This document shows positions 1 through 6,415 of a DNA stretch of 14,495 nt, in pieces. The stretch is from CAYGWP01 sp964353455. GTDB lineage: Bacteria > Planctomycetota > Phycisphaerae > FEN-1346. The position numbers were made by a program, and so were the translations under genes. Under the pieces are notes generated by a model that saw only the letters and a program-made list of their open reading frames with translations, was not told the origin of the DNA and did no database searches. The stretch's first letter is position 1. Every line of letters starts with the position of its first letter. The stretch covers positions 1 through 14,495 of the forward strand of contig CAYGWP010000449.1 of NCBI GenBank assembly GCA_964353455.1, written 5' to 3'.

Positions 1-633
1 CGCGAGATGCGCGAACTCTCGTACGCGGGGTTCAGCGTCTTCCATGAGGAGGCGCTCGCCCCCGTCTTCCACGCGGGCGTCCCGGTGTGCATCAAGAACA
101 CGAACAATCCATCGGCCCCGGGCACGTGCATCGTGATGAGCCGCGTTTGTCCGCTGGGGCAGGTGGCCGGCATCGCCCACGGCGACGGCTTCTGTTCCGT
201 CTATGTCAGCAAGTACCTGATGAACCGCGAGGTCGGTTTCGGCCGCCGGCTGCTCCAGATTCTGGAAGAGGAGGGCCTCTCGTACGAGCACACTCCTTCC
301 GGGATCGACAACATCTCGGTCATCCTGCACGAGAAGCAGTTCGATGCGGCGAAGGAAGCCCGCGTCATCGAGCGGATCCGAAGCGAACTCTCGGTCGATG
401 ACGTGTCGGTCGAGCGGGGACTGGCGCTCGTGATGATCGTCGGCGAGTGCATGAGGAACGCGGTGGGCCTGGCGGCACGCGCGTGCTCGGCCCTCGCCCG
501 CGCCGGCGTCAACATCGAGATGATCAACCAGGGTTCCTCCGAAGTCAGCATGATGTTCGGCGTCAAGACCGCCGACGTCGAGAAGGCCGTCAGGTCGCTG
601 TACCAGGAGTTCTTCGGGGCCAAGGCGAGTTAA
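1..633 (+). CDS. lysC: Aspartate kinase, C-terminal part (5' end outside window)
   Basis: The frame is open from base 1, so the N-terminal amino-acid-kinase domain lies upstream of the window and about 210 C-terminal residues are visible. Aspartokinase phosphorylates L-aspartate, the first step towards lysine, threonine and methionine. The segment starts with the conserved MRELSYAGFSVFHEEAL stretch that ends the kinase domain. Two ACT regulatory domains follow. The last carries the typical VMIVGECMRN, GLAARACSALARAGVNIEMI and SSEVSMMFGV blocks and ends in VRSLYQEFF. ACT domains bind the feedback inhibitor, usually lysine or threonine. The tail length is normal for the family and no frameshift is seen. 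The gene symbol follows the common name; thrA/metL-type fusions end in homoserine dehydrogenase, which is absent here. Confidence 0.93.
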   Translation, partial: REMRELSYAGFSVFHEEALAPVFHAGVPVCIKNTNNPSAPGTCIVMSRVCPLGQVAGIAHGDGFCSVYVSKYLMNREVGFGRRLLQILEEEGLSYEHTPSGIDNISVILHEKQFDAAKEARVIERIRSELSVDDVSVERGLALVMIVGECMRNAVGLAARACSALARAGVNIEMINQGSSEVSMMFGVKTADVEKAVRSLYQEFFGAKAS

Positions 634-650
634 CGCCGATGTCGAGCCGT

Positions 651-712
651 CGAGCCGCGACCGTAAGGTCGCGGGTACTCGCGAGTACCCGCAGGCTTAC
701 GCCTGCGGCTCG
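651..712. repeat. 62-bp REP-like cruciform element (two inverted 31-nt halves)
   Basis: Two 31-nt halves are inverted copies of each other, joined at a perfect palindrome (GGGTACTCGCGAGTACCC, 673-690). Each half contains its own hairpin: CCGCGACC-GTAA-GGTCGCGG (655-674) and CCGCAGGC-TTAC-GCCTGCGG (689-708). The ends CGAGCCGC/GCGGCTCG (651-658/705-712) also pair. The halves differ only in four-base blocks on each side of the inner stems, and every change keeps the pairing. This is the architecture of REP/BIME elements. It lies between the aspartate kinase stop and the next promoter and could also help end transcription, although no T-run follows. Confidence 0.8.
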
Positions 713-741
713 TACGCGATACGCACCCGCCGAGATTCCCG

Positions 742-769
742 TTGACCCTCCCGCATCCAGCCATAGAAT
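742..769 (+). promoter_or_regulatory. Candidate sigma70-type promoter for the dehydrogenase
   Basis: TTGACC (742-747) and TAGAAT (764-769) are separated by 16 bases, each one mismatch from the -35 and -10 consensus. They lie about 40 bp upstream of the ATG at 812. The site follows the palindromic repeat, so the dehydrogenase probably has its own transcript. Seen by eye only. Confidence 0.45.
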
Positions 770-811
770 GGCCCTAACTTCATGGGCCAGCCGCGCCTCG
801 CGGGGAGTTCG

Positions 812-2053
812 ATGCGCGCCATCACGTTCCACATCGCCTTCGGCAGATGGTGGGCCTGCCAGATCCTGGGCCGCCTCTCGAAGGGCGTCTATTGGGGCCC
901 GATCTCCACGCTCCGCCTCGCGGACATACCCGAGCAGCCGCTGCCGGGCGACGACTGGGTCCGCATCCGTCCGCGCCTGGGCGGCATCTGCGGCAGCGAT
1001 GTCTCGGTCATAATGCTCGGCAACCCGCCCGACTACTTTGGCCGCGACCTTGTGGTCGAGCCGATCATCCTCGGCCACGAGAACGTCGGCATCGTGACAG
1101 AGCGCGGCCCGGCCGCCCAGGATGTGCCGGAAGGACTCCGCGTCAACGTTGACCCGATCATCGCCTGCGCCGCCCGCGGCCTTCAGGCGTGCCCGTCGTG
1201 CCGCGAGGGACAGTTCTGCGCATGCTGGAACGTGGCCACGGGCCGGAACGTCGGCCTCGGGTTCTCGGTGGGGCATTCCGGCCGCGTCGGCGGCTCGTGG
1301 GCCGATTCGTTCGTCGCGCACAAGTCGCAACTCGTCGCGGTGCCGGAGGGCCTGACGGACGAGCAGGCCGTCCTCGTTGACCCGCTCTCAACCAGCGTGC
1401 ACGCGGTCCTCCGACGCCCGCCCGGCCCGCAGGACCAGGACGTCCTTGTGATGGGCTGCGGCATAATCGGCCTGGGCACCATCGTGATGCTGCGGGCGAC
1501 CGGCTTTAAGGGCCGCATCCTGGCGGTCGCGCGGTACAGGTTTCAGCAGACGCTGGCCCTCCATTTCGGCGCGAGCGAGGCATGGGACGCCGGCGACCAG
1601 CGCGAAAAGGACCTCTTCGACCGCCTGGGCGAGATGTACCGATGTAAGCCCATCAAGGGGACGTTCGGCCGCAAGATTCTGCTGGGCGGCGTGGACCTGG
1701 TGTACGATGCCGTCGGCGTTCGCCGGAGCGTGGAGGATTCGCTCCGCCTCGTCCGGCCGCAGGGCACCGTGGTCATCGTCGGCATGGGCCACCCGCGCTG
1801 GGTGGATTGGGACCCGATTCCGCACAAGCAACTCACGGTCGTCGGCATACACGGCCGCGGCATTGAGACTTGGAAGGGCGCCCGGCGGCACACGTATGAG
1901 ATTGTCCATGAGTTGATGGCCGGGGGCCGGTTCCCCGCCGAGAAACTGCTGACGCACACCTTTCCCCTCGACGACTACAAAGGCGCCCTCGACACCCTCA
2001 CCCACAAAGGCCGCCACGGCGCCGTCCACGCGGCATTCCGCATCAGCAGTTGA
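812..2053 (+). CDS. Zinc-dependent alcohol dehydrogenase (MDR superfamily)
   Basis: This is a medium-chain dehydrogenase/reductase of 413 residues that probably oxidises an alcohol or polyol, or reduces an aldehyde, with NAD(P). The GroES-like N-terminal part carries GGICGSD (catalytic-zinc Cys60) and ILGHE (His89-Glu90). A cysteine-rich lobe around residues 119-138 (C119, C127, C130, C136/C138) fits the structural zinc site. The Rossmann domain has the nucleotide-binding GCGIIGLG motif. A later VDLVYDAVG stretch and VGMGHPRWVDWDP precede the C-terminal return to the catalytic domain. It is longer than the usual 340-360 residues because of extra N-terminal residues and an insert before VDLVYDAVG. 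I chose ATG 812 over ATG 782 because GGGGAG (802-807) sits just before it and MRAITFH is a plausible family start. The substrate cannot be read from sequence. Confidence 0.88.
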   Translation: MRAITFHIAFGRWWACQILGRLSKGVYWGPISTLRLADIPEQPLPGDDWVRIRPRLGGICGSDVSVIMLGNPPDYFGRDLVVEPIILGHENVGIVTERGPAAQDVPEGLRVNVDPIIACAARGLQACPSCREGQFCACWNVATGRNVGLGFSVGHSGRVGGSWADSFVAHKSQLVAVPEGLTDEQAVLVDPLSTSVHAVLRRPPGPQDQDVLVMGCGIIGLGTIVMLRATGFKGRILAVARYRFQQTLALHFGASEAWDAGDQREKDLFDRLGEMYRCKPIKGTFGRKILLGGVDLVYDAVGVRRSVEDSLRLVRPQGTVVIVGMGHPRWVDWDPIPHKQLTVVGIHGRGIETWKGARRHTYEIVHELMAGGRFPAEKLLTHTFPLDDYKGALDTLTHKGRHGAVHAAFRISS

Positions 2054-2078
2054 CGGGCGCTACGGAGTCTCCTGATGC

Positions 2079-2117
2079 TTCCTTTTAACGCGGAGGGCGC
2101 AGAGAACGCGGAGGGAG
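2079..2117 (+). repeat. GC-rich 'AACGCGGAGGGCGCAGAG' dispersed repeat
   Basis: After TTCCTTTTAACGCGGAGG the short unit (A)ACGCGGAGG/GCGCAGAG is repeated. Related copies occur in reverse orientation at 4053-4077, 5811-5831 and 7028-7067, and each begins shortly after a stop codon. It is non-coding and probably a dispersed intergenic repeat family. It separates the dehydrogenase from the accessory island. Confidence 0.6.
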
Positions 2118-2231
2118 GAAAATGCCCGGCAGAATGACAAGACAAAAACGTTCAACGAGATCGCGGTGCTTGCCTTCGATTGGGAGGAGGGACAACCTGC
2201 TTTCGTGCGGGTGGGCGAAGTGCTAGGATAG
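2118..2231 (+). pseudogene. Possible C-terminal gene remnant upstream of darT
   Basis: A 37-codon open stretch directly follows the dispersed repeat and ends at TAG 2229-2231. It reads ENARQNDKTKTFNEIAVLAF and then DWEEGQPAFVRVGEVLG. Codon choice (mainly G/C at third positions, mixed balanced amino acids) looks like real coding sequence, but there is no start codon at its beginning and the repeat occupies the place of the N-terminus. I do not recognise the family. It is best read as the tail of a gene cut by the repeat or by island insertion, or as chance. Confidence 0.3.
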
Positions 2232-2232
2232 C

Positions 2233-2247
2233 GGCACTGCACGTGCC
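2233..2247. promoter_or_regulatory. Short inverted repeat upstream of darT, possible operator
   Basis: GGCAC-TGCAC-GTGCC is a perfect 5-bp inverted repeat with a 5-base loop. It lies 62 bp before the darT start, where an autoregulatory site of a toxin-antitoxin operon would be expected. No convincing -35/-10 pair was seen around it. Weak evidence. Confidence 0.2.
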
Positions 2248-2309
2248 AAGAAACTCGATGCGGGTTCCGCGGCCGGGCAAATGAAAAGAACTCCGCGAGA
2301 GAACGCGGC

Positions 2310-2957
2310 ATGACAGTTCCGACACCAACGCCGATCCTGCGACTCGTGCATGTGGACAACCTCCACATCATCCTCCAGCGAGGTGGCATTCACGCTCCCC
2401 ATTTGACGCCGAAGGATGGACTGGACTATAAGGCGATTCATAACACAGACATCCAAGAGAAGCGACACGTGAGGCCGGTTTCTTGTGGTCCTGGTGGAAC
2501 GGTCCATGATTACGTACCGTTCTACTTTGGCTACCTGTCGCCCATGTTGCTTCAGTTGAAGACAGGGCAGGTGCAGGGCTACACCGAAGGCCAGGAACCG
2601 CTCATCTACCTGGTCAGCACGGCTCAGGTCATACAAGAGAACGGCACCGGCTTCGTCTTCACCGACGGCCACGGTGTCAAGAGGTTCACGGCGTGGTTTG
2701 ACAATCTTGCTGACCTGGACAAAGTTGACTGGGACATGGTGTACCAGCGGTACTGGGCGGACGATCCAATGGGCGACAACGACAGAAAGCGCCGCAAGCA
2801 GGCGGAGTTTCTTGTGCATCGGTTCTGCGATTGGTCTTTAATCCAAGAGATCGCCGTTATCGACCAAGCCATGGAAGCCAAGGTCGAACAGACTCTAAAC
2901 GGGTTCCCTGCGAGCCTGAAGCGCCTTGTAACGGTTCGGCGCGACTGGTACTATTAG
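2310..2957 (+). CDS. darT: DarT-type DNA ADP-ribosyltransferase toxin
   Basis: This 215-residue protein matches the DarT family (formerly DUF4433). DarT uses NAD+ to ADP-ribosylate thymidine (DarT1: guanosine) in single-stranded DNA, blocking replication; it acts as a toxin and anti-phage effector. Visible family marks are the N-terminal LVHVDNLHIILQRGG, the IHNTDIQEKR block with Arg52 (NAD-binding arginine position), HDYVPFYFGYLSPML (66-80), LIYLVS (98-103), FVFTDGH (115-121) and RRKQAEFLVHR (161-171), whose Glu166 occupies the catalytic glutamate position. Length is normal and the gene looks intact. DarG follows 17 bp downstream, so the pair is probably co-transcribed. The ATG at 2310 has only a weak ribosome-binding site (GAGAG-like). 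Base composition is less G/C-rich than the flanking core genes, which fits transfer. Whether it modifies T or G cannot be told here. Confidence 0.93.
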   Translation: MTVPTPTPILRLVHVDNLHIILQRGGIHAPHLTPKDGLDYKAIHNTDIQEKRHVRPVSCGPGGTVHDYVPFYFGYLSPMLLQLKTGQVQGYTEGQEPLIYLVSTAQVIQENGTGFVFTDGHGVKRFTAWFDNLADLDKVDWDMVYQRYWADDPMGDNDRKRRKQAEFLVHRFCDWSLIQEIAVIDQAMEAKVEQTLNGFPASLKRLVTVRRDWYY

Positions 2958-2974
2958 CGAGGAAGGTAGTGGAT

Positions 2975-4012
2975 ATGATCGAACCCGCCCAAGGCAATCT
3001 GCTGGAAGCCGACGTCGAAGCCCTTGTGAACACCGTCAACTGCGTGGGGTTCATGGGCAAGGGGATTGCACTGCAATTCAAGCGGGCGTACCCGGAGAAT
3101 TTCCGCGTGTACGAACGGGCCTGTCGCGCGCACGAGGTACGGCCGGGGCGCATGCTGGTCGTGCCGACAGGCCAGATGATGAACCCGAAGTACATCATCA
3201 ACTTTCCCACGAAGCGCCACTGGCGGGGCGTGTCAAGGCTCGACGATATCCGGGTCGGACTGAAGGCACTCGTCGAGGATGTGAAACGCTTGAGTATAAG
3301 GTCCGTTGCTGTGCCGCCGCTGGGCTGCGGCAACGGTGGGCTGAACTGGTGGGAAGTGCGGCCAATGATTGAGCAGGCATTGCAGGCAGTGCCGGACGTG
3401 CGGGTTCTGCTTTTTGAGCCGCGGGGGGCGCCGGACGCCATGACCATGCCGGTCCGCACCAAGCGGCCTAACATGACGCCCGGTCGGGCGCTGGTGATCA
3501 AGTTGATGCAGGATTACGCCGCCCTGGGCTACAGCCGCACACTCCTGGAGATTCAGAAACTCGCGTACTTCCTCCAAGAGGCAGGTGAGCCGCTTCGGCT
3601 GCGGTATGAGGCCGGACTATACGGTCCCTATGCCGCCAACCTGAACAAGGTCCTGGAGCGCATCGAGGGCCATTTCATCCGGGGGTATGGGGACAGTCAG
3701 AGGCCCGAGACGGAGATCGAACTCCTGCCGGGCGCCGTTGAAGAGGCGGAAGCCTTCCTGGCGAGTCGCCAGGATTCCAGTTCGCGACTCCAGCATGTGG
3801 CCGACCTGATTGATGGTTTTGAGACTCCTTACGGCATGGAGTTGCTCTCGACCGCGCATTGGGTGGCGCGGCATCAGAAGCCGAGTGCCACCAACGCCGA
3901 AGAGGCGATTGCCGCCGTCCACGCCTGGAGTGACCGCAAACGCCAGATGTTCAAGCCCGACCACATCCGCATTGCGTGGCAGCGACTCCAGGAACAGGGT
4001 TGGCTGTCCTAA
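2975..4012 (+). CDS. darG: DarG antitoxin (macrodomain ADP-ribosyl hydrolase)
   Basis: DarG removes ADP-ribose from DNA and also binds DarT. Residues 1 to about 155 form a macrodomain: QGNLLEADVEALVNTVN at the start, the catalytic-loop motif CVGFMGKGIALQFK (23-36), and the PPLGCGNGGLNW glycine loop near residue 115. The C-terminal half (about 170-345) is the toxin-binding region; its IQKLAYFLQEAGEPL and YGPYAANL pieces recall SocA/Panacea-like antitoxin domains (inference). ATG 2975 is preferred because AGGAAGG (2960-2966) lies 8 bases upstream and the DarG family starts with this M-I-x-x-x-QGNLL pattern. The frame is open further upstream but there it overlaps darT. With 345 residues it is full length. 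The antitoxin follows the toxin, the usual darTG order. Confidence 0.94.
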   Translation: MIEPAQGNLLEADVEALVNTVNCVGFMGKGIALQFKRAYPENFRVYERACRAHEVRPGRMLVVPTGQMMNPKYIINFPTKRHWRGVSRLDDIRVGLKALVEDVKRLSIRSVAVPPLGCGNGGLNWWEVRPMIEQALQAVPDVRVLLFEPRGAPDAMTMPVRTKRPNMTPGRALVIKLMQDYAALGYSRTLLEIQKLAYFLQEAGEPLRLRYEAGLYGPYAANLNKVLERIEGHFIRGYGDSQRPETEIELLPGAVEEAEAFLASRQDSSSRLQHVADLIDGFETPYGMELLSTAHWVARHQKPSATNAEEAIAAVHAWSDRKRQMFKPDHIRIAWQRLQEQGWLS

Positions 4013-4039
4013 GTAGTCGGCTTCCTTTGAATGCGCAGG

Positions 4040-4052
4040 GGCCCTTCGGGCC
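4040..4052. terminator. Small GC hairpin after darG
   Basis: GGCCC-TTC-GGGCC forms a 5-bp GC stem 28 bp after the darG stop. No T-run follows on either strand, so a classical intrinsic terminator is doubtful. It may slow or end the darTG transcript. Confidence 0.25.
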
Positions 4053-4107
4053 GCGGCCTCCGCGCTGAAACGGAACTTCAGCGACCGCCCACCACGGCGG
4101 CGTTCAG
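4053..4107 (-). repeat. Short copy of the mtnA stop region plus its downstream repeat
   Basis: Read on the minus strand, this stretch codes ...LNAAVVGGR, a TGA stop (4078-4080), then AGTTCCGTTTCAGCGCGGAG and GCCGCGG. The true mtnA end (7068 onward) reads ...IAAVVGSR, TGA, then nearly the same downstream bases. About 50 bp therefore match the mtnA 3' end. It lies just before the start of the zeta-like gene. It could be a remnant of a duplicated mtnA tail, or the dispersed repeat together with an unrelated gene end; the coding match is too short to be sure. Confidence 0.45.
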
Positions 4108-4134
4108 GATTTCATCGTAAAAGGGCTTGAGCCG

Positions 4135-4749
4135 ATGCCTCCGAGGTCCCCTTCTGTTGTTGTTCTGGCCGGCCCCAATGGGGCAGGCAAATCCACGGCC
4201 GCGCCGTTGCTCCTGAAGGGGGCGTTGGGGGTCACCGAGTTTGTGAACGCCGATGTGATCGCGCGAGGCTTGTCGGGCTTTCAGCCTGAGGGTGTGGCCA
4301 TCGGTGCAGGACGCATCATGCTTGCGCGCTTGCGCGAACTCGCTCGGCAACGGGCCAGTTTTGCGTTTGAGTCAACACTGGCCAGCCGCTTGCTTGCGCC
4401 ATGGATTCTGCGGCTTGTGAAGGACGGATACAAGTTCCACCTTGTCTTCCTGTGGTTGCCCTCGGCTGATTTCGCGGTGGCTCGTGTGGCAGACCGCGTG
4501 CGGATGGGCGGACACGGAGTGCCCGAGGATACGATACGACGCCGCTATGAATCCGGACTGCGCAACTTCTTCCGCCTGTATCGGCCATTGACGACAACGT
4601 GGCGCATGTACGATAATGCGGGATGCCTCCCGCCGACACTCGTAGCCTGCGGCAGTGGGCGTGCGACGGCGCGCATAGTGGACGGCGCCAAGTGGGACCT
4701 TATCAGGAGGGGCCAATCCGATGAGCACGAAGAACGGCAAGGACATTGA
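4135..4749 (+). CDS. Zeta-toxin-like P-loop kinase
   Basis: This 204-residue protein belongs to the zeta-toxin/COG4185-like nucleotide kinase group. The Walker A motif GPNGAGKST is at residues 13-21, followed by VNADVIARGL (about 38-47), ARLRELARQRASFAFESTLAS with the acidic/Ser-Thr substrate site, and a lid-like arginine-rich stretch (VARVADRVRMGGHGVPEDTIRRRYESG). True zeta toxins phosphorylate UDP-N-acetylglucosamine; this subgroup has not been shown to do so. The last 29 bases overlap the next small gene, suggesting translational coupling and a toxin-antitoxin pair in toxin-first order. ATG 4135 leaves the usual short leader before the P-loop; the ribosome-binding site is weak. The gene starts next to an mtnA-tail repeat, as for an island gene. 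It could instead be a housekeeping-type kinase. Confidence 0.82.
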   Translation: MPPRSPSVVVLAGPNGAGKSTAAPLLLKGALGVTEFVNADVIARGLSGFQPEGVAIGAGRIMLARLRELARQRASFAFESTLASRLLAPWILRLVKDGYKFHLVFLWLPSADFAVARVADRVRMGGHGVPEDTIRRRYESGLRNFFRLYRPLTTTWRMYDNAGCLPPTLVACGSGRATARIVDGAKWDLIRRGQSDEHEERQGH

Positions 4750-4918
4750 CAAGATATTCGCCGACGGCAGATTGATTGACAGAGCCATCCGCCTGGCCGC
4801 ACGCGAGGCGCTGCTTGAGCACAAGCGGGCAGGGCTGCCCATTGTTGTATATCAGAACGGCAAGACGGTGCTGGTGCCGGCGCACAAGATCAAAATAGGC
4901 CGAGTGGTCAGCAGATAG
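4721..4918 (+). CDS. Small partner of the zeta-like kinase, putative antitoxin
   Basis: This 65-residue basic protein starts inside the end of the kinase gene (29-bp overlap) behind a strong ribosome-binding site, AGGAGGGG (4705-4712), 8 bases before the ATG. It has an N-terminal helical part (DGRLIDRAIRLAAREALLEH), then KRAGLPIVVYQNGKTVLVPA, a short beta pair. Small proteins of this pattern often sit beside zeta/COG4185 kinases and are thought to be antitoxins. No DNA-binding motif is evident. The role as antitoxin is inferred from overlap, size and neighbour; its strong ribosome-binding site would favour excess over the kinase, as antitoxins need. Confidence 0.7.
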   Translation: MSTKNGKDIDKIFADGRLIDRAIRLAAREALLEHKRAGLPIVVYQNGKTVLVPAHKIKIGRVVSR

Positions 4919-4952
4919 ACTGGCCTTGAAGCCTGGAAGGGGGAAATCCCAA

Positions 4953-5780
4953 ATGAAGAATAAAGAAACCTTCAATTCTTACTTGGCATGGATTGACATC
5001 TTAGGATTCAAAGCCATGTGTGAGCAACGTAGCCTTGGCCGGTTTTTTCGGTCGTTACATGCGGAATTGCGGCGTGCAAGGGAGACCCCGCTTTCAGGAA
5101 TTGGCTCGAAGTTGACTAAGTGGAGTTTTTGCAGGGATATTCATTATCATCTCTTTCAGGACACGATTGTGGCGTATCCCAGTCCCGACAAGCAGGTCCA
5201 AGGGCATGCGCAACTGAAGGCATTACTCATTGGGTGCTCTTTGTTGTACTTCGCGTTGATCGAGAGAAAGGTGCCATTCAAAGGTGCCATCTCGTGGGGC
5301 AGAGTCCGTATCTATCCCAACAAGAAGGAAGCAGACGCCATTGAGTGGTCTCTCATAAATGGCGAGGCCGTATTCGATGCCTATGAGTATGAGGAGCGTC
5401 AGGATTGGGTAGGCCTCATGCTCAGCCCGCGCATCGTGGAGAAAGATGGGGGCGAGATAAGACGCTGGCTCACTACGCCCTACAGGGATCTTGTGTGCTC
5501 ACACATCTTAGGCCGCGAGGAATCTCCGGTCTTGCCGTACCTCGTGGCCAAGGCCCCTGTGCCCTTCCATGGCGGGGAACGATTCGATGGGTACGCCGTT
5601 CTGCCCACACGGCGCACCGACGACAGCAGAGCCGATGCCGTCAAAAGCGTGAAGCAGACGATCGGCAACCTTGAGATCATGAAGACATGCTGTGCCTCAA
5701 TCTCGGACCAGGAGAAATACGTTCCTGCCATTCAGTGGCTTGCTGACGTTGTGCAGCATCTTCCGCCTGATGGCAAGTGA
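4953..5780 (+). CDS. Nucleotide-cyclase-like protein of unknown function
   Basis: This 275-residue soluble protein is not in a family I can name. Its first 160 residues follow the layout of a class III nucleotide cyclase domain. YLAWIDILGFK has Asp15 at the first metal position, and LFQDTIVAYPSP has Asp70 at the second. A helix (LLIGCSLLYFALIERKVP) follows, then FKGAISWGRV (109-118), equivalent to the R-x-GI-x-x-G-x-V strand, and INGEAVFDAYEYEERQDWVG (135-154), equivalent to the G-x-x-V-N-x-A-A-R-L segment. The C-terminal 110 residues have no recognisable motif. ATG 4953 is chosen over TTG 4926 because GGAAGGGGGA (4935-4944) is 8 bases upstream. It lies 34 bp after the small antitoxin-like gene, probably in the same operon. 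It is less G/C-rich than the core genes. Activity, and whether it makes a cyclic nucleotide, are unproven. Confidence 0.7.
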   Translation: MKNKETFNSYLAWIDILGFKAMCEQRSLGRFFRSLHAELRRARETPLSGIGSKLTKWSFCRDIHYHLFQDTIVAYPSPDKQVQGHAQLKALLIGCSLLYFALIERKVPFKGAISWGRVRIYPNKKEADAIEWSLINGEAVFDAYEYEERQDWVGLMLSPRIVEKDGGEIRRWLTTPYRDLVCSHILGREESPVLPYLVAKAPVPFHGGERFDGYAVLPTRRTDDSRADAVKSVKQTIGNLEIMKTCCASISDQEKYVPAIQWLADVVQHLPPDGK

Positions 5781-5810
5781 GGCCATGGGAGTTCCGCGGA
5801 CAATTACCGG

Positions 5811-5831
5811 CCTCCGCGTTAAAACGGAACG
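5811..5831 (-). repeat. Copy of the post-mtnA dispersed repeat
   Basis: On the minus strand, directly after the stop of the mtnA fragment, the sequence reads CGTTCCGTTTTAACGCGGAG followed by GCC. It matches the bases downstream of real mtnA and the copy after the dehydrogenase. Confidence 0.6.
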
Positions 5832-6122
5832 TCATTGAGCGCCCAGCACGCGGGCGATGGTGGCCTGGTCAACGGGCTGGATCACGCCGCGCTCGGTGAT
5901 GATGCCGGTAATCCACTCGGCGGGGGCGGTCTGGCGGCCGAAACCGCGGGTGACTTCGTCGGATGCCCGCTCCTCAATCGGAATCTCATCGGCTGAGGAA
6001 ATCGAAGGGTCGAACGTGCTCGACGGCGCCGCAACGTAGCACGGCACGTCGTGATGGTCGGCCAGCACCGTCACGCAGTACGTGCCGATCTTGTTGGCAG
6101 TGTCGCCGTTGGCGGCGATGCG
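5832..6122 (-). pseudogene. Duplicated C-terminal fragment of mtnA
   Basis: On the minus strand this codes IAANGDTANKIGTY through PIEERASDEVTRGFGRQTAP and ends GIITERGVIQPVDQATIARVLGAQ. It closely matches residues 241-349 of the intact MtnA encoded at 7068-8117. A 42-bp in-frame deletion removes the TGAKVYCPAFDV region (five residues, AEWIT, replace nineteen). No stop or frameshift is present, but the first 240 residues, including both catalytic positions (Cys159, Asp239), are missing and the homology ends abruptly at 6122. The frame runs on into the MITE-like element to 6281 without a credible start. It is therefore a non-functional partial duplicate or a laterally acquired fragment. Differences are scattered and many are silent, so it is not a recent copy. 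Confidence 0.85.
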
Positions 6123-6131
6123 GGCGCGGAA

Positions 6132-6255
6132 GTATTGCGTCACTCTCGGGTGGCACGGCCACGTTGTGCCTTTGCGTGGCCGTGGCTGCTGCCAGTGGCT
6201 GAGGCCACGGTCGCGCAAAAGCGTGATCGTGCCACCCCCGTAAGTGACGCAGTAC
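6132..6255. mobile_element. MITE-like 124-bp imperfect palindrome with 9-bp flanking direct repeat
   Basis: The ends GTATTGCGTCACT (6132-6144) and AGTGACGCAGTAC (6243-6255) are inverted repeats with one mismatch. Inside them, GGGTGGCACGGCCACG is mirrored by CGTGATCGTGCCACCCCC, and pairing continues (GCGTGGCCGTGGC against GCCACGGTCGCGC) to a short loop near 6196-6203. The direct repeat GCGCGGAAG flanks it (6124-6132 and 6256-6264), as for a target-site duplication. There is no coding capacity, so it would be mobilised in trans. It lies just past the broken end of the mtnA fragment. Confidence 0.7.
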
Positions 6256-6415
6256 GCGCGGAAGCGAAAATGTATTGGCACAGGCCGAAGTCGTCATGTA
6301 CACTTCCGGGTGACTTAGGGGAGCACTTCCAAGTAGGTAAATGTTGTGCAGACTTCGAGGGCGGTCCTGGGATGTTAGGCGGGTTCGTCTAATTATTGTT
6401 CGGCAGAGGAGACAG

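Noticed and set aside
2831..2974. A longer DarG start inside darT
   Set aside because: The in-frame upstream part overlaps darT and is not DarG-like. The ribosome-binding site and family N-terminus point to ATG 2975.
4078..4350. A 90-residue minus-strand gene ending in DEILNAAVVGGR
   Set aside because: Its body is antisense to the zeta-like kinase and not protein-like. Only the last few residues resemble the MtnA tail, so it is recorded as a repeat copy instead.
6270..6380. A second attC site ending at the left GTTAGGC
   Set aside because: No upstream partner resembling RYYYAAC with matching inner boxes was found within about 110 bp. Only the 7-base core is present.
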